Shown: positions 1 through 8,411 of the stretch, one piece after another | Layout: each line of letters begins with the position of its first letter | How positions within the stretch are numbered: the first letter of the stretch is position 1 | Position numbers and translations under genes: made by a program | Notes under the pieces: generated by a model | What the model was told of the DNA's origin: nothing | The model's database searches: none | The model's input: only the letters and a program-made list of their open reading frames with translations | Source of the DNA: Vibrio sp. CAU 1672 | GTDB taxonomy: Bacteria; Pseudomonadota; Gammaproteobacteria; Enterobacterales; Vibrionaceae | DNA: 51,948 nucleotides | Direction of reading: 5' to 3' | Assembly (NCBI RefSeq): GCF_029223195.1 | Contig: NZ_JARHUF010000016.1 | Coordinates: 1-51,948, forward strand

Positions 1-36
1 AACGAACAGGGCGGGCCTCAATAAAAGTGTTATGGG

Positions 37-65
37 AAGGATGGTTCAAATTACAAACCATCCTT
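37..65. other. Perfect hairpin downstream of dxs
   Basis: Ten-base arms (37-46 and 56-65) are perfectly complementary around a 9-base loop. There is no T-run on either side, so this is not a classical intrinsic terminator. It lies about 85 bases beyond the dxs stop on the transcribed (minus) side. It may be an mRNA 3'-end or processing structure; its function is not known. Confidence 0.5.
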
Positions 66-83
66 GAGGGCTACGAGTTAGCA

Positions 84-121
84 ATGTCTCTTGATTAGCA
101 AAACTTGTGATCAAGAGACAG
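84..121. mobile_element. Pair of inverted IS50/Tn5-like transposon ends (remnant)
   Basis: Read on the minus strand, 121-103 is CTGTCTCTTGATCACAAGT. It strongly resembles the 19-bp ends of IS50/Tn5 and equals the end sequence I recall for a Tn5-related element of Vibrio harveyi. An inverted partner, TGTCTCTTGAT, begins at 85 on the plus strand; it is imperfect beyond 11 bases. The 38-bp interval holds nothing else, and no 9-bp target duplication is visible at 75-83 versus 122-130. It looks like an internally deleted relic or a solo pair of ends. A chance hairpin remains possible, but the match to a known end is against it. Confidence 0.5.
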
Positions 122-150
122 GCACTTGCCTTCCCTTTGTTTTGTTCCGC

Positions 151-2016
151 TTACTGGATTAAATAACGGGTGATGGCTTTTTCGATCCCGTTGGCATCTA
201 AACCCAGCTCTTCATGCAATTCTTGCTGGGTTCCCTGATGGATAAAGTGATCCGGTAAGCCGAGGTTAAGCACCGGTTTCAGGATCTTCTCTTTCATCAA
301 AAATTCCAGTACGCCCGCGCCGGCACCACCGGCAATCGCATTTTCTTCCAGTGTAACCAGTACGTCATGTTCTTCGGCCAACTGGCGGATCAGCGCTTCA
401 TCCAGAGGTTTGACAAAGCGCATATCTGCGACGGTCGCATCCAGATGCTCAGCGGCGGTGAGTGCATTGGCAAGGAAGGTACCAAAACTCAGAATGGCGA
501 CTTTTTCACCTTTGCGTACCACACGCCCTTTACCGATTTCCAGCGCGGTAAAGTTTGTGTCGATTTCGGTACCCATACCGTTACCGCGCGGGTAACGTAC
601 CGCACTCGGCCCCTGGTGCTGGTGCCCGGTATAGAGCATCTGGCGGCATTCGTTTTCATCGCTCGGCGCCATGATTACCATGTTGGGAATGCAACGCATA
701 AAGCTTAAGTCAAACGCACCCTGGTGGGTCTGGCCGTCGGCCCCGACCAGTCCGGCACGGTCGATGGCAAACATGACCGGTAAGTTCATGATGGCAATGT
801 CATGGATCAGCTGATCGTAACCGCGTTGTAAAAAGGTCGAGTAAATCGCCACGATAGGGTGGTTGCCAGCAATCGCCATGCCGGTAGCCAGGGTGACGGC
901 ATGCTGTTCGGCTATTGCCACATCAAAGTACTGGTCCGGATACTCTTTAGAAAAGCGCACCATCCCGGAGCCTTCACGCATTGCCGGGGTGATCGCCATC
1001 AGTTTCGGATCCTGGGCGGCCATATCACACAAGAAGTCGCCGAAAATCTTGGAAAAGCTTGGTGTGCCGCCACTGCTTTTCGGCAGACTGGAGTGGTTTG
1101 GATCAAATTTCGGTACCCCATGGTAGCTGATAGGATCTTTTTCCGCCGGCTCATAACCTTTGCCTTTTTTGGTCATGATGTGCAGGAATTGTGGTCCTTT
1201 CAGCTCGCGCATGTTTTTCAGGGTTTTGACCAGTTCATTGACGTCGTGGCCATCGACCGGGCCGATATAGTTAAAGCCCAGCTCCTCAAACAGTGTGCCG
1301 GGAACCACCATACCTTTGAGATGCTCCTCTGTACGACGCACCAGCTCCTTGATTGGTGGTACGCCAGACAGCACGCGTTTCCCCCCTTCGCGGATCGAAG
1401 TGTACAGACTGCCGGACAGCAGGTTGGCCAGATGGTTGTTTAGTGCCCCGACGTTTTCAGAGATCGACATTTCGTTGTCATTGAGGATCACTAACATATC
1501 GGAGTGGACGTCACCGGCATGGTTCATTGCTTCAAACGCCATACCGGCGGTGATTGCACCATCACCGATCACGCTGACGACTTTACGCCCTTTGCCCTCT
1601 TTTTGTGCACTGATGGCCATGCCGAGAGCGGCACTGATTGAGGTTGAGGAGTGACCGACTGACAAGGTGTCGTACTCGCTCTCTTCACGCCATGGGAAAG
1701 GGTGTAAGCCGCCTTTCTGGCGGATGGTCGGCATTTTATCGCGACGACCGGTTAAAATCTTATGCGGGTAAGCCTGGTGGCCAACATCCCAGATAAGTTG
1801 GTCGAACGGGGTGTTGTAAATGTAATGGAGAGCAACTGTAAGCTCTACCGTGCCTAGACCTGACGCCAGATGTCCACTGGACTGGCTCACTGAATTTAGC
1901 AGATACGTGCGTAGTTCATCACACAGAGTCGGTAATGTTTCTTTCGGAAGAAGACGCAGCTCTTCCGGTGTATTTGCTAACGCCAGTGTAGGGTATTTTG
2001 AAATATCAAGAGTCAT
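151..2016 (-). CDS. dxs: 1-deoxy-D-xylulose-5-phosphate synthase
   Basis: Condenses pyruvate and glyceraldehyde 3-phosphate to 1-deoxy-D-xylulose 5-phosphate, the thiamine-diphosphate-dependent entry step of the MEP isoprenoid pathway (cytoplasm). The 621 residues match the family length. Visible are the transketolase-type ThDP/Mg motif ([20 protein letters not shown], about residue 150, with a downstream NDNEMSIS), the pyrimidine-binding segment with [13 protein letters not shown], and the C-terminal transketolase domain. The start is an ATG. It is the last gene of an xseB-ispA-dxs unit, 20 bases after ispA. Coupling with ispA places precursor and prenyl-chain synthesis under one transcript. 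Confidence 0.98.
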   Translation of the reverse strand: MTLDISKYPTLALANTPEELRLLPKETLPTLCDELRTYLLNSVSQSSGHLASGLGTVELTVALHYIYNTPFDQLIWDVGHQAYPHKILTGRRDKMPTIRQKGGLHPFPWREESEYDTLSVGHSSTSISAALGMAISAQKEGKGRKVVSVIGDGAITAGMAFEAMNHAGDVHSDMLVILNDNEMSISENVGALNNHLANLLSGSLYTSIREGGKRVLSGVPPIKELVRRTEEHLKGMVVPGTLFEELGFNYIGPVDGHDVNELVKTLKNMRELKGPQFLHIMTKKGKGYEPAEKDPISYHGVPKFDPNHSSLPKSSGGTPSFSKIFGDFLCDMAAQDPKLMAITPAMREGSGMVRFSKEYPDQYFDVAIAEQHAVTLATGMAIAGNHPIVAIYSTFLQRGYDQLIHDIAIMNLPVMFAIDRAGLVGADGQTHQGAFDLSFMRCIPNMVIMAPSDENECRQMLYTGHQHQGPSAVRYPRGNGMGTEIDTNFTALEIGKGRVVRKGEKVAILSFGTFLANALTAAEHLDATVADMRFVKPLDEALIRQLAEEHDVLVTLEENAIAGGAGAGVLEFLMKEKILKPVLNLGLPDHFIHQGTQQELHEELGLDANGIEKAITRYLIQ

Positions 2017-2036
2017 ATAATTGCGCGCTTATAGTG

Positions 2037-2933
2037 TTAGTTCTTGCGCTCGATGACATATCGGGCGAACTCTTCGAGTAACTGAGTATTGTATGGGATT
2101 GCGTCCAATGCTTGAAGTGCTTCCTGTAACAGAGTGTGAGCTTTATCCATAGCACCTTGCAATCCCAGTAATGATGGATAAGTGCTTTTGTTTAATTCTT
2201 GGTCAGAACCTTGTGGCTTACCCAAAGTTTCGGTGTCACTGATGATGTCTAAAATGTCGTCCTGGACCTGAAATGCCAGTCCTACCGCTTGGGCATAACG
2301 CTCAAGTTGTGGCAGCACCTGCAGTCCTTTGTCACCGGCAGCCAGCGCACCAAGTTTTACCGCACAGTTGATTAACGCGCCGGTTTTGTTGCGATGGATG
2401 GCTTCCAGTTCAGTGAGCGAGACCTGGCGGTTTTCAGCGCCTAAATCCAGTGCCTGGCCAATACACATCCCGCTGGCACCGGAAGCCTGTGCCAGAGTTT
2501 GTACCATACTGATACGTTGGCGCTCGGCATTCGGGTTGAGCGGGCCTTCAGCCAGAATGCTGAAGGCCAGAGTCTGGAGTGAATCGCCGGTCAGAATCGC
2601 AGTGGCTTCATCGAACTTTATGTGACAGGTAGGCTGGCCGCGGCGTAGTTCGTCATCATCCATCGCAGGCAGATCATCGTGGATCAGTGAGTAGGCGTGA
2701 ATGCATTCGATGGCCGAAGCGGGCGTGTCGAGATCTTCTGGCAGGCAACCGAGCATTTGGCCGGTGATGTACACCAAAAAAGGACGCACCCGTTTGCCGC
2801 CAAGCAAAAGGCCGTATTTCATCGCTTGGATCAGAGGCTGCTCTTGATGGGGGAGCTGCTCTAACCAGTGATTCAACTGTTGGTTGTTTCTTTGTTGATA
2901 AGACGTCAGTGTCGCTTGCATCACATCGCTCAC
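2037..2933 (-). CDS. ispA: Farnesyl diphosphate synthase (geranyltranstransferase)
   Basis: Makes geranyl and farnesyl diphosphate from IPP and DMAPP for quinone and undecaprenyl synthesis. It has the family length (298 aa) and both aspartate-rich metal motifs: DDLPAMDDDELRRG (first, DDxxxxD type) and QVQDDILD (second). GGKRVRPFLVY near residue 47 is the allylic-substrate region. The start used is a GTG ten bases after the xseB stop; an ATG four codons in (2921) is an equally plausible start. It lies between xseB and dxs with near-zero gaps, so it is co-transcribed. Confidence 0.97.
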   Translation of the reverse strand: MSDVMQATLTSYQQRNNQQLNHWLEQLPHQEQPLIQAMKYGLLLGGKRVRPFLVYITGQMLGCLPEDLDTPASAIECIHAYSLIHDDLPAMDDDELRRGQPTCHIKFDEATAILTGDSLQTLAFSILAEGPLNPNAERQRISMVQTLAQASGASGMCIGQALDLGAENRQVSLTELEAIHRNKTGALINCAVKLGALAAGDKGLQVLPQLERYAQAVGLAFQVQDDILDIISDTETLGKPQGSDQELNKSTYPSLLGLQGAMDKAHTLLQEALQALDAIPYNTQLLEEFARYVIERKN

Positions 2934-2942
2934 TACGGTTGG

Positions 2943-3185
2943 TTATTCTGACTCGGGGGTGAAGTCACTTAATGGGGCTTGGTCGTCTTCGCTCAGAAGA
3001 ATACTGATACGTTGTTCTGCGTCATTCAGTTTGGTTTGACCGGCGCGTGCCAGGGCAATGCCTCGCTCAAATTTACGCAGTGCGTCATCAAGAGCAAGAT
3101 CGCCACTTTCTAGCTGATCAACCAGATTGTCGAGCTCTTCAATGGTTGCTTCGAAAGTCATGTTTTCCGGTTTCTTGACCGCCAT
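2943..3185 (-). CDS. xseB: Exodeoxyribonuclease VII small subunit
   Basis: Small helical subunit of exonuclease VII, which degrades single-stranded DNA together with XseA (not in the window). The 80 residues are the family size, with the typical core FEATIEELDNLVDQLESGDL followed by LDDALRKFERGIALARAGQ. It is the first gene of xseB-ispA-dxs. The ATG start is clear, and a divergent region separates it from pomA. The acidic C-terminal tail is unremarkable. Confidence 0.96.
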   Translation of the reverse strand: MAVKKPENMTFEATIEELDNLVDQLESGDLALDDALRKFERGIALARAGQTKLNDAEQRISILLSEDDQAPLSDFTPESE

Positions 3186-3223
3186 TTTTTATCTGCCTTT
3201 ATCCAGCTAAAAGAGAATGCACG

Positions 3224-3248
3224 CAAGTTACCTTAGCCTAGTAACTTG
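3224..3248. promoter_or_regulatory. 8-bp inverted repeat over the pomA promoter
   Basis: CAAGTTAC (3224-3231) and GTAACTTG (3241-3248) form a perfect inverted repeat with a 9-base centre. The right arm overlaps the candidate -35 of the promoter facing pomA and lies about 40 bases upstream of xseB. It could be an operator or an RNA hairpin; no regulator is recognised. Confidence 0.35.
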
Positions 3249-3270
3249 GTCAAATTTAACCGTATATAAT
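3242..3270 (+). promoter_or_regulatory. Candidate sigma-70 promoter for pomAB
   Basis: A perfect TATAAT -10 at 3265-3270 stands 17 bases after a weak -35 (TAACTT, 3242-3247). The transcript would have a leader of about 175 bases before the GTG of pomA. A flagellar sigma-28 promoter was not evident to me, which fits a constitutively expressed stator. Confidence 0.45.
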
Positions 3271-3451
3271 TGTCACACTTTTGGCGATATACCCGGCGGG
3301 GACGTGGGTGACCCGGAGTGAATACGGGAGTATTTATGATCTTTTTGTGATGTATTAGCCAAGAAATGTCTAAAAGATCTGTTCTAGTTGTCGATACAAG
3401 TAATAATTCGCCTCTCTAGGCAATATTTGAATACAGTGTGAGGAGTGCTTT

Positions 3452-4213
3452 GTGGATTTAGCAACCCTGTTAGGTTTGATCGGCGGCTTTGCGTTCGTGA
3501 TCATGGCCATGGTGCTGGGTGGCAGCATCGGGATGTTCATTGATGTTACGTCGATCCTAATTGTCGTTGGTGGTTCGATGTTCGTCGTTTTGATGAAGTT
3601 CACTTTGGGGCAATTTTTTGGGGCGACTAAAATTGCAGGCAAGGCATTCATGTTCAAAACTGACGAGCCTGAAGATCTGATCGCAAAAATTGTCGAAATG
3701 GCGGATGCAGCACGTAAAGGTGGATTTCTGGCTTTGGAAGAGATGGAAATCAGCAACAGTTTTATGCAAAAAGGCATCGACCTGTTGGTGGATGGCCATG
3801 ATGCCGACGTAGTAAGGGCCGCGCTGCAAAAAGACATTGCCCTGACCGATGAGCGCCACACACAGGGAACCGGCGTATTTCGTGCGTTTGGCGACGTTGC
3901 GCCTGCGATGGGAATGATTGGTACCCTGGTTGGTTTGGTGGCGATGCTCTCCAACATGGATGACCCAAAGTCCATCGGTCCGGCGATGGCGGTGGCACTT
4001 TTGACCACTCTGTACGGGGCGGTGTTGTCCAATATGCTGTTCTTCCCGATTGCAGACAAGTTATCGCTGCGCCGCGATCAGGAAACGCTTAACCGCCGCC
4101 TGATCATGGACGGGGTGCTGGCGATTCAGGATGGCCAGAATCCACGCGTGATCGACAGCTATCTGAAGAACTATCTCAACGAGGGTAAACGCGTCCTCGA
4201 TGTGGATGAGTAA
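3452..4213 (+). CDS. pomA: Sodium-driven flagellar stator subunit PomA
   Basis: Inner-membrane stator protein that, with PomB, conducts Na+ and pushes on the rotor protein FliG. Its 253 residues are almost identical to what I recall of Vibrio PomA. There are four membrane segments (about residues 4-24, 28-49, 149-170 and 182-203) and a large charged cytoplasmic loop after the second, including KGGFLALEEMEI. The conserved periplasm-proximal segment is AFGDVAPAMGMIGTLVGLV. The start is GTG, supported by a good GTGAGGAG Shine-Dalgarno sequence. pomB follows after 14 bases, giving a two-gene operon. Confidence 0.98.
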   Translation: MDLATLLGLIGGFAFVIMAMVLGGSIGMFIDVTSILIVVGGSMFVVLMKFTLGQFFGATKIAGKAFMFKTDEPEDLIAKIVEMADAARKGGFLALEEMEISNSFMQKGIDLLVDGHDADVVRAALQKDIALTDERHTQGTGVFRAFGDVAPAMGMIGTLVGLVAMLSNMDDPKSIGPAMAVALLTTLYGAVLSNMLFFPIADKLSLRRDQETLNRRLIMDGVLAIQDGQNPRVIDSYLKNYLNEGKRVLDVDE

Positions 4214-4227
4214 GCCGGGAGCTGGCG

Positions 4228-5172
4228 ATGGAAGATGATAATAAATGTGACTGTCCGCCACCTGGCCTTCCGCTATGGATGGGGACATTTGCTGACCTGA
4301 TGTCACTGTTGATGTGTTTTTTCGTTCTGCTGTTGTCGTTCTCTGAAATGGACGTACTGAAATTCAGACAGATAGCCGGGTCGATGAAATTTGCCTTTGG
4401 TGTGCAGAACCAACTGGAAGTGAAAGACATCCCCAAAGGGACCAGTATTATCGCCCAGGAGTTCAGTCCGGGACGCCCCGAACCGACTCCGATTGACGTG
4501 ATCATGCAGCAAACCATGGACATTACTCAGCAGACGTTGGAGTTCCATGAAGGTGAGTCTGACCGTGCCGGGGGGACGAAACGCGATCAGGGTAAGTTGA
4601 CCGGCGGTCAGTCGCCGGAAACCTCGACCCAGCACAATCAGTCGGCGCAGACCGATATGCAGCAACAGCAGTCGGAAGCAACGTCACAAGAGATGGATAC
4701 TTTAATGGAAAGTATCAAGAAAGCGCTGGAGCGGGAGATCGAGCAGGGCGCGATCGAAGTGGAAAACCTCGGCCAGCAGATCGTGATCCGCATGCGAGAG
4801 AAAGGTGCCTTTCCTGAGGGATCGGCGTTTTTGCAACCCAAGTTCCGGCCATTAGTGCGGCAGATTGCTGAACTGGTCAAGGATGTACCCGGGATCGTAC
4901 GTATTTCCGGCCACACGGATAATCAGCGCCTGGACTCCGAGCTGTACCGCTCAAACTGGGATCTCTCATCACAGCGTGCGGTCTCGGTGGCGCAAGAGAT
5001 GGAGAAAGTTCGAGGCTTTTCTCACCAGCGTTTGCAGGTACGTGGCATGGCGGATACCCAACCGTTGGTGGACAACGATACCGATCACAACCGGGCGCTA
5101 AACCGGCGGGTGGAAATCAGCATCATGCAGGGCGAACCACTCTACAGTGATGAAGTCCCGGTTATCCAATAA
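4228..5172 (+). CDS. pomB: Sodium-driven flagellar stator subunit PomB
   Basis: Partner of PomA. Its single N-terminal transmembrane helix carries the ion-binding aspartate (PLWMGTFADLMSLLMCFF, D23, equivalent to D24 of V. alginolyticus PomB). A plug/linker region rich in Q, S and T follows (about 110-160). The C-terminal OmpA/MotB peptidoglycan-binding domain contains ISGHTDN and NRALNRRVEI. The length of 314 aa is normal. A strong terminator closes the operon directly after the stop codon. Confidence 0.98.
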   Translation: MEDDNKCDCPPPGLPLWMGTFADLMSLLMCFFVLLLSFSEMDVLKFRQIAGSMKFAFGVQNQLEVKDIPKGTSIIAQEFSPGRPEPTPIDVIMQQTMDITQQTLEFHEGESDRAGGTKRDQGKLTGGQSPETSTQHNQSAQTDMQQQQSEATSQEMDTLMESIKKALEREIEQGAIEVENLGQQIVIRMREKGAFPEGSAFLQPKFRPLVRQIAELVKDVPGIVRISGHTDNQRLDSELYRSNWDLSSQRAVSVAQEMEKVRGFSHQRLQVRGMADTQPLVDNDTDHNRALNRRVEISIMQGEPLYSDEVPVIQ

Positions 5173-5176
5173 CAAT

Positions 5177-5207
5177 AAAAAAAGCGAGCGACTGGCTCGC
5201 TTTTTTT
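5177..5207 (+). terminator. Rho-independent terminator of pomAB
   Basis: GCGAGC/GCTCGC stem (5184-5189 and 5195-5200) with a 5-base loop, flanked by an A-run and a 7-base T-run. Confidence 0.9.
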
Positions 5208-5235
5208 GTCTTTCCAACTCGCTTGGGTGTATAAT
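5206..5235 (+). promoter_or_regulatory. Candidate thiI promoter
   Basis: TTGTCT (5206-5211), an 18-base spacer and TATAAT (5230-5235) lie directly after the pomB terminator and about 130 bases before the thiI start. I see no thi-box (TPP riboswitch) in the leader. Confidence 0.5.
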
Positions 5236-5370
5236 CTTGCGCCTTTAATGTGTGCTCATCGTGAATGAACCTGGACTGTCATACGATTTGGTTCGTATCA
5301 GTAGTACTTGCTGGGAGAATTCATGTGAGTGACTCAGTGTTGATTGCGAAACTAACCTGCGAATTAGACT

Positions 5371-6819
5371 ATGAAATTTATTGTTAAGCCCCATCCAGAG
5401 ATTTTTGTAAAGAGTGAATCGGTACGCAAGCGCTTCACAAAGATTTTAGAGTGTAACATTCGTAACATCATCAAGAGCCGTACGGAATCTGTCGCGGTAT
5501 TTAACCGTCGTGATCACATTGAAGTGACCTCTGAGAGCAACGAATACTATGCTGAAGTACTGGAAGTTCTGACCCACACCCCGGGTATTCACCATGTACT
5601 GGAGGTCAAACAGTCTGAATTTAAGGATTTACACGACATTTACGAGCAGGTCCTGGAACTGAGCCGCCCACTGATTGAGAACAAAACCTTCGTTGTCCGT
5701 GCCAAGCGCCGCGGTAAACATGATTTTACCTCTATTGAGCTGGAGCGTTACGTCGGCGGCGGCCTGAACCAGGCGGTTGAGAGTGCCAGTGTTAAGCTGC
5801 ACAACCCTGACGTGACGGTAAAAGTGGAAGTTGCGGGCGACAAGCTAAACCAGGTGCTGGCACGCCACAAAGGCCTCGGCGGTTTCCCGCTTGGCACCCA
5901 GGAAGATGTGCTGAGCCTGATTTCTGGCGGCTTTGACTCGGGCGTGTCCAGTTACCTGCACATCAAACGTGGTTCAAAAGTACACTACTGTTTCTTTAAC
6001 CTCGGTGGCCCGGCCCACGAAATCGGTGTTAAACAGGTTTCTCATTACCTGTGGAATAAATACGGTTCGTCAGCCAAAGTGCGTTTTATTGCGGTTGACT
6101 TTGAGCCGGTAGTCGCGGAAATTCTGGAGAAGATCGATGACGGCCAGATGGGCGTGATCCTCAAGCGCATGTTCATGCGTGCGGCCGGAATGATTGCTGA
6201 GAAATTCGGTATCCAGGCGTTGGTGACCGGTGAGGCTCTTGGTCAGGTGTCAAGTCAGACCTTGACTAACCTGCGTCATATTGATGGTGTTACCGAGTCT
6301 CTGATCCTGCGCCCGCTGATCAACTGGGATAAAGAAGACATTATTAACCTGGCGCGTGAAATCGGTACTGAGGATTTTGCTAAGACCATGCCAGAGTACT
6401 GTGGTGTGATCTCGAAGAAGCCAACGGTAAAAGCGGTTAAAGCCAAACTTGAAGCCGAGGAAGAGAAGTTTGATTTCTCTCTTCTGGAACAAGTGGTGCA
6501 TGACGCGCGTGTGATGGACATTCGTGACATTGCCAAAGAAACCGAACAGGCGGCGCCAGAAGTTGAGCAGGTTCAAGCGGTAGAAGAGCATGCGATTGTG
6601 CTGGATATCCGTAGTCCGGAAGAGGAAGAAGACAGCCCGTTGGAGATTGACGGTGTCGATGTCAAACACCTGCCGTTTTACAAGCTGGGGACTCAGTTTG
6701 GTGACTTGGATCAGTCGAAAGAATACTTACTGTACTGTGACCGGGGCGTGATGAGCCGTCTGCAGGCGCTTTACCTGCAAGAGCAAGGGTTCAGTAACGT
6801 CAAAGTTTACCGTCCGTAA
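5371..6819 (+). CDS. thiI: tRNA 4-thiouridine synthase / ThiS sulfurtransferase
   Basis: Transfers sulfur for 4-thiouridine at tRNA position 8 and for the thiazole of thiamine. Domains in order: an N-terminal ferredoxin-like/THUMP region (about 1-165); a PP-loop ATP pyrophosphatase domain beginning [13 protein letters not shown] (about 183); a conserved cysteine in [12 protein letters not shown]; and a C-terminal rhodanese domain (about 400-482) with the persulfide cysteine in [11 protein letters not shown]. The 482 aa length equals the E. coli protein. It is the single gene between the pomB and thiI terminators. Confidence 0.97.
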   Translation: MKFIVKPHPEIFVKSESVRKRFTKILECNIRNIIKSRTESVAVFNRRDHIEVTSESNEYYAEVLEVLTHTPGIHHVLEVKQSEFKDLHDIYEQVLELSRPLIENKTFVVRAKRRGKHDFTSIELERYVGGGLNQAVESASVKLHNPDVTVKVEVAGDKLNQVLARHKGLGGFPLGTQEDVLSLISGGFDSGVSSYLHIKRGSKVHYCFFNLGGPAHEIGVKQVSHYLWNKYGSSAKVRFIAVDFEPVVAEILEKIDDGQMGVILKRMFMRAAGMIAEKFGIQALVTGEALGQVSSQTLTNLRHIDGVTESLILRPLINWDKEDIINLAREIGTEDFAKTMPEYCGVISKKPTVKAVKAKLEAEEEKFDFSLLEQVVHDARVMDIRDIAKETEQAAPEVEQVQAVEEHAIVLDIRSPEEEEDSPLEIDGVDVKHLPFYKLGTQFGDLDQSKEYLLYCDRGVMSRLQALYLQEQGFSNVKVYRP

Positions 6820-6844
6820 CCCTAGCCGTTACTCATGATACACC

Positions 6845-6879
6845 AAGCGCAAGCTGAGCCATCAGCTTGCGCTTTTTTA
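6845..6879 (+). terminator. Rho-independent terminator of thiI
   Basis: AAGCGCAAGCTGA and its complement TCAGCTTGCGCTT form a long perfect stem with a 4-base loop and a 6-base T-run. Confidence 0.92.
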
Positions 6880-6907
6880 TTGCCGTTGGTTCCTGCAGCT
6901 TGCTGTG

Positions 6908-7058
6908 ATACCCGTCTACCTAAGTCTTTGTTCATTCTTGTTGGTTAAATCGCTGGTAGATTTGCTAATCAGAATAACCAGTTAACCGAAACCGGCACCT
7001 TGTGCTAAGCGATATTTTTGACGCCATTAGCTGAACACCGGCTTATCCAGATGGGTAT
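6908..7058. mobile_element. Miniature inverted-repeat element, copy 1 (151 bp)
   Basis: The interval begins ATACCCGTCTACCTAAG and ends CTTATCCAGATGGGTAT, which are imperfect terminal inverted repeats of about 17 bp. The interior aligns over its whole length with 50338-50500. Shared blocks include TTCATTCTTG, TGGTTAAA, AGTTAACCGAAA, CTAAGCGAT and CTGAACAC, with an 11-base gap near the middle. It has no ORF. It sits about 30 bases past the thiI terminator. The pattern fits a non-autonomous MITE; no transposase is in the window, and the age is suggested by the divergence between copies. Confidence 0.75.
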
Positions 7059-7195
7059 GAGTCAAGCTGGTGCTTAGTCTGGATTTTGACCTTCATTCAC
7101 ATCTGGCAGATGGAATAATGATATAAAGATGATTAATCCGAATAAGTTTAAAAAAGTGAACTGGCTGCCAAATCTGGCAATGGTATTTGTCAGAT

Positions 7196-7402
7196 AAAAA
7201 AACACCGCCTACAAAGGCGGTGTTAAAAATTTGACAGACAGGTCAAAATAAATACAGGAAGTATCTGTTTTATCGCAACGTATTGCTAACAAAACAATAT
7301 GGTAGAAATCTACCTAACTCGAAATACGAGTTTGCAAACACAACATCGCAACAGCGAAACCAATTGATCCCGAAGAATCAAGCCGTTCTGGTTCGCGTTG
7401 CG
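7196..7402 (-). ncRNA. gcvB: GcvB small regulatory RNA
   Basis: Hfq-dependent trans-acting RNA that represses amino-acid and peptide transporter mRNAs. It is recognised by position (divergent from gcvA, as in enterobacteria) and by conserved blocks read on the minus strand: the G/U-rich R1-type seed GTTGCGATGTTGTGTTTGC (around 7350-7332); a GGTAGA/TCTACC hairpin (7301-7315); the block ACTTCCTGTA and then CCTGTCTGTC; and the terminator AACACCGCC/GGCGGTGTT with a 7-base U-run (7196-7224). Start of transcription near 7402 is inferred from the promoter. The resulting length of about 205 nt equals the E. coli RNA. The seed region is shorter than in E. coli. Confidence 0.92.
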
Positions 7403-7408
7403 GAATGA

Positions 7409-7437
7409 AATATAGAATTTATCTGGCTGTTCGACAA
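7409..7437 (-). promoter_or_regulatory. gcvB promoter
   Basis: On the minus strand TTGTCG (7437-7432) stands 17 bases before TATATT (7414-7409). It is placed correctly for a start near 7402. It lies back to back with the gcvA promoter, so GcvA bound here could control both, as known in E. coli. Confidence 0.65.
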
Positions 7438-7446
7438 TGGACATTT

Positions 7447-7480
7447 TATAATGTTTCAGATAAAAAAAACTAATCCTAAT
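7447..7480 (+). promoter_or_regulatory. gcvA -10 element and CTAAT motifs
   Basis: TATAAT (7447-7452) precedes gcvA. Two CTAAT pentamers (7470-7474 and 7476-7480) follow; CTAAT is the core reported in E. coli GcvA sites, so autoregulation is possible. I found no convincing -35. Confidence 0.4.
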
Positions 7481-7490
7481 TGAGGTTCCT

Positions 7491-8411
7491 ATGTCCCGCA
7501 GATTGCCTCCGCTGAATTCTTTGCGCGTTTTTGAAGCGGCAGCTCGTCATTTGAGTTTTACCCGTGCCGCAGAAGAATTGTTTGTCACTCAAGCCGCAGT
7601 CAGCCACCAGATCAAAGCGCTGGAAGAGTTCCTGTCTTTGAAGTTGTTTCGTCGCCGTAACCGCTCATTGCTGTTAACCGAAGAGGGGCAAAGCTACTTT
7701 TTAGACATTAAAGATATCTTTACCTCGATTGCTGAAGCCACCGATAAGGTACTGGAACGTAGTGAAAAAGGCGCGCTGACCATCAGTTTGCCACCCAGCT
7801 TTGCGATTCAGTGGCTGGTACCACGTCTGGCGGACTTCAATGCGCAAGAGCCGGATATTGACGTGCGAATTAAAGCCGTGGATATGGATGAAGGTTCGTT
7901 GACCGATGATGTGGATGTCGCCATTTATTATGGACGAGGCAATTGGCCGGGTCTACGCGCGGACAAATTGTATCAGGAGTACCTGATCCCACTTTGTTCA
8001 CCTTCGTTACTTTTAGGTAACAAACCATTAGAATCTCTAAGTGATCTTAAATTGCACACTCTGTTGCATGACACTTCACGCAAAGACTGGAAACTGTTTG
8101 CGCGCCAGCATGACATTGAAGGGGTGAATGTTAATCACGGTCCGATCTTCAGTCACTCGACCATGGTACTGCAGGCCGCAGTGCATGGGCAGGGAGTTGC
8201 TCTGGGGAACAATGTCCTGGCCAAACCAGAGATGGAAGCCGGGCGTTTGATTGCGCCGTTTGATGAGGTGCTGATCTCAAAGAATGCCTTTTATGTGGTG
8301 TGCCATGAGCAGCAGGCGGATATGGGACGTATTGCGACATTCCGCGATTGGATGTTGGCCAAGGCGCGCAAAGAACAAGAGGAAGTGCTGGATGAGCCAA
8401 TGGATAGTTGA
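7491..8411 (+). CDS. gcvA: LysR-type regulator GcvA
   Basis: Transcription factor for glycine-cleavage genes and gcvB. The 306 aa comprise an N-terminal winged helix-turn-helix (FEAAARHLSFTRAAEELFVT, residues about 15-34, then QAAVSHQIKALEEFL) and a periplasmic-binding-like effector domain (about 90-300). The family start MSRRLPPLNSLRVFEAAARH agrees with GcvA, and a GAGG ribosome site precedes the ATG. Divergent GcvB confirms the identity beyond the general LysR family. It is the first gene of a compact run; its 3' end overlaps the next gene by 20 bases. Confidence 0.93.
   Translation: MSRRLPPLNSLRVFEAAARHLSFTRAAEELFVTQAAVSHQIKALEEFLSLKLFRRRNRSLLLTEEGQSYFLDIKDIFTSIAEATDKVLERSEKGALTISLPPSFAIQWLVPRLADFNAQEPDIDVRIKAVDMDEGSLTDDVDVAIYYGRGNWPGLRADKLYQEYLIPLCSPSLLLGNKPLESLSDLKLHTLLHDTSRKDWKLFARQHDIEGVNVNHGPIFSHSTMVLQAAVHGQGVALGNNVLAKPEMEAGRLIAPFDEVLISKNAFYVVCHEQQADMGRIATFRDWMLAKARKEQEEVLDEPMDS

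Noticed and set aside
859..1443. Long open frame on the plus strand (194 codons)
   Set aside because: It lies wholly antisense to dxs, has no ribosome site and no recognisable motif. Codon bias of dxs creates such shadows.
7096..7195. Short palindrome TGCCA-AATC-TGGCA in the thiI-gcvB gap
   Set aside because: Only 5-bp arms; could be chance, with no promoter nearby.
6820..7490. Glycine riboswitch near gcvA
   Set aside because: No tandem glycine aptamer cores were seen; the structured RNA on the minus strand is GcvB instead.
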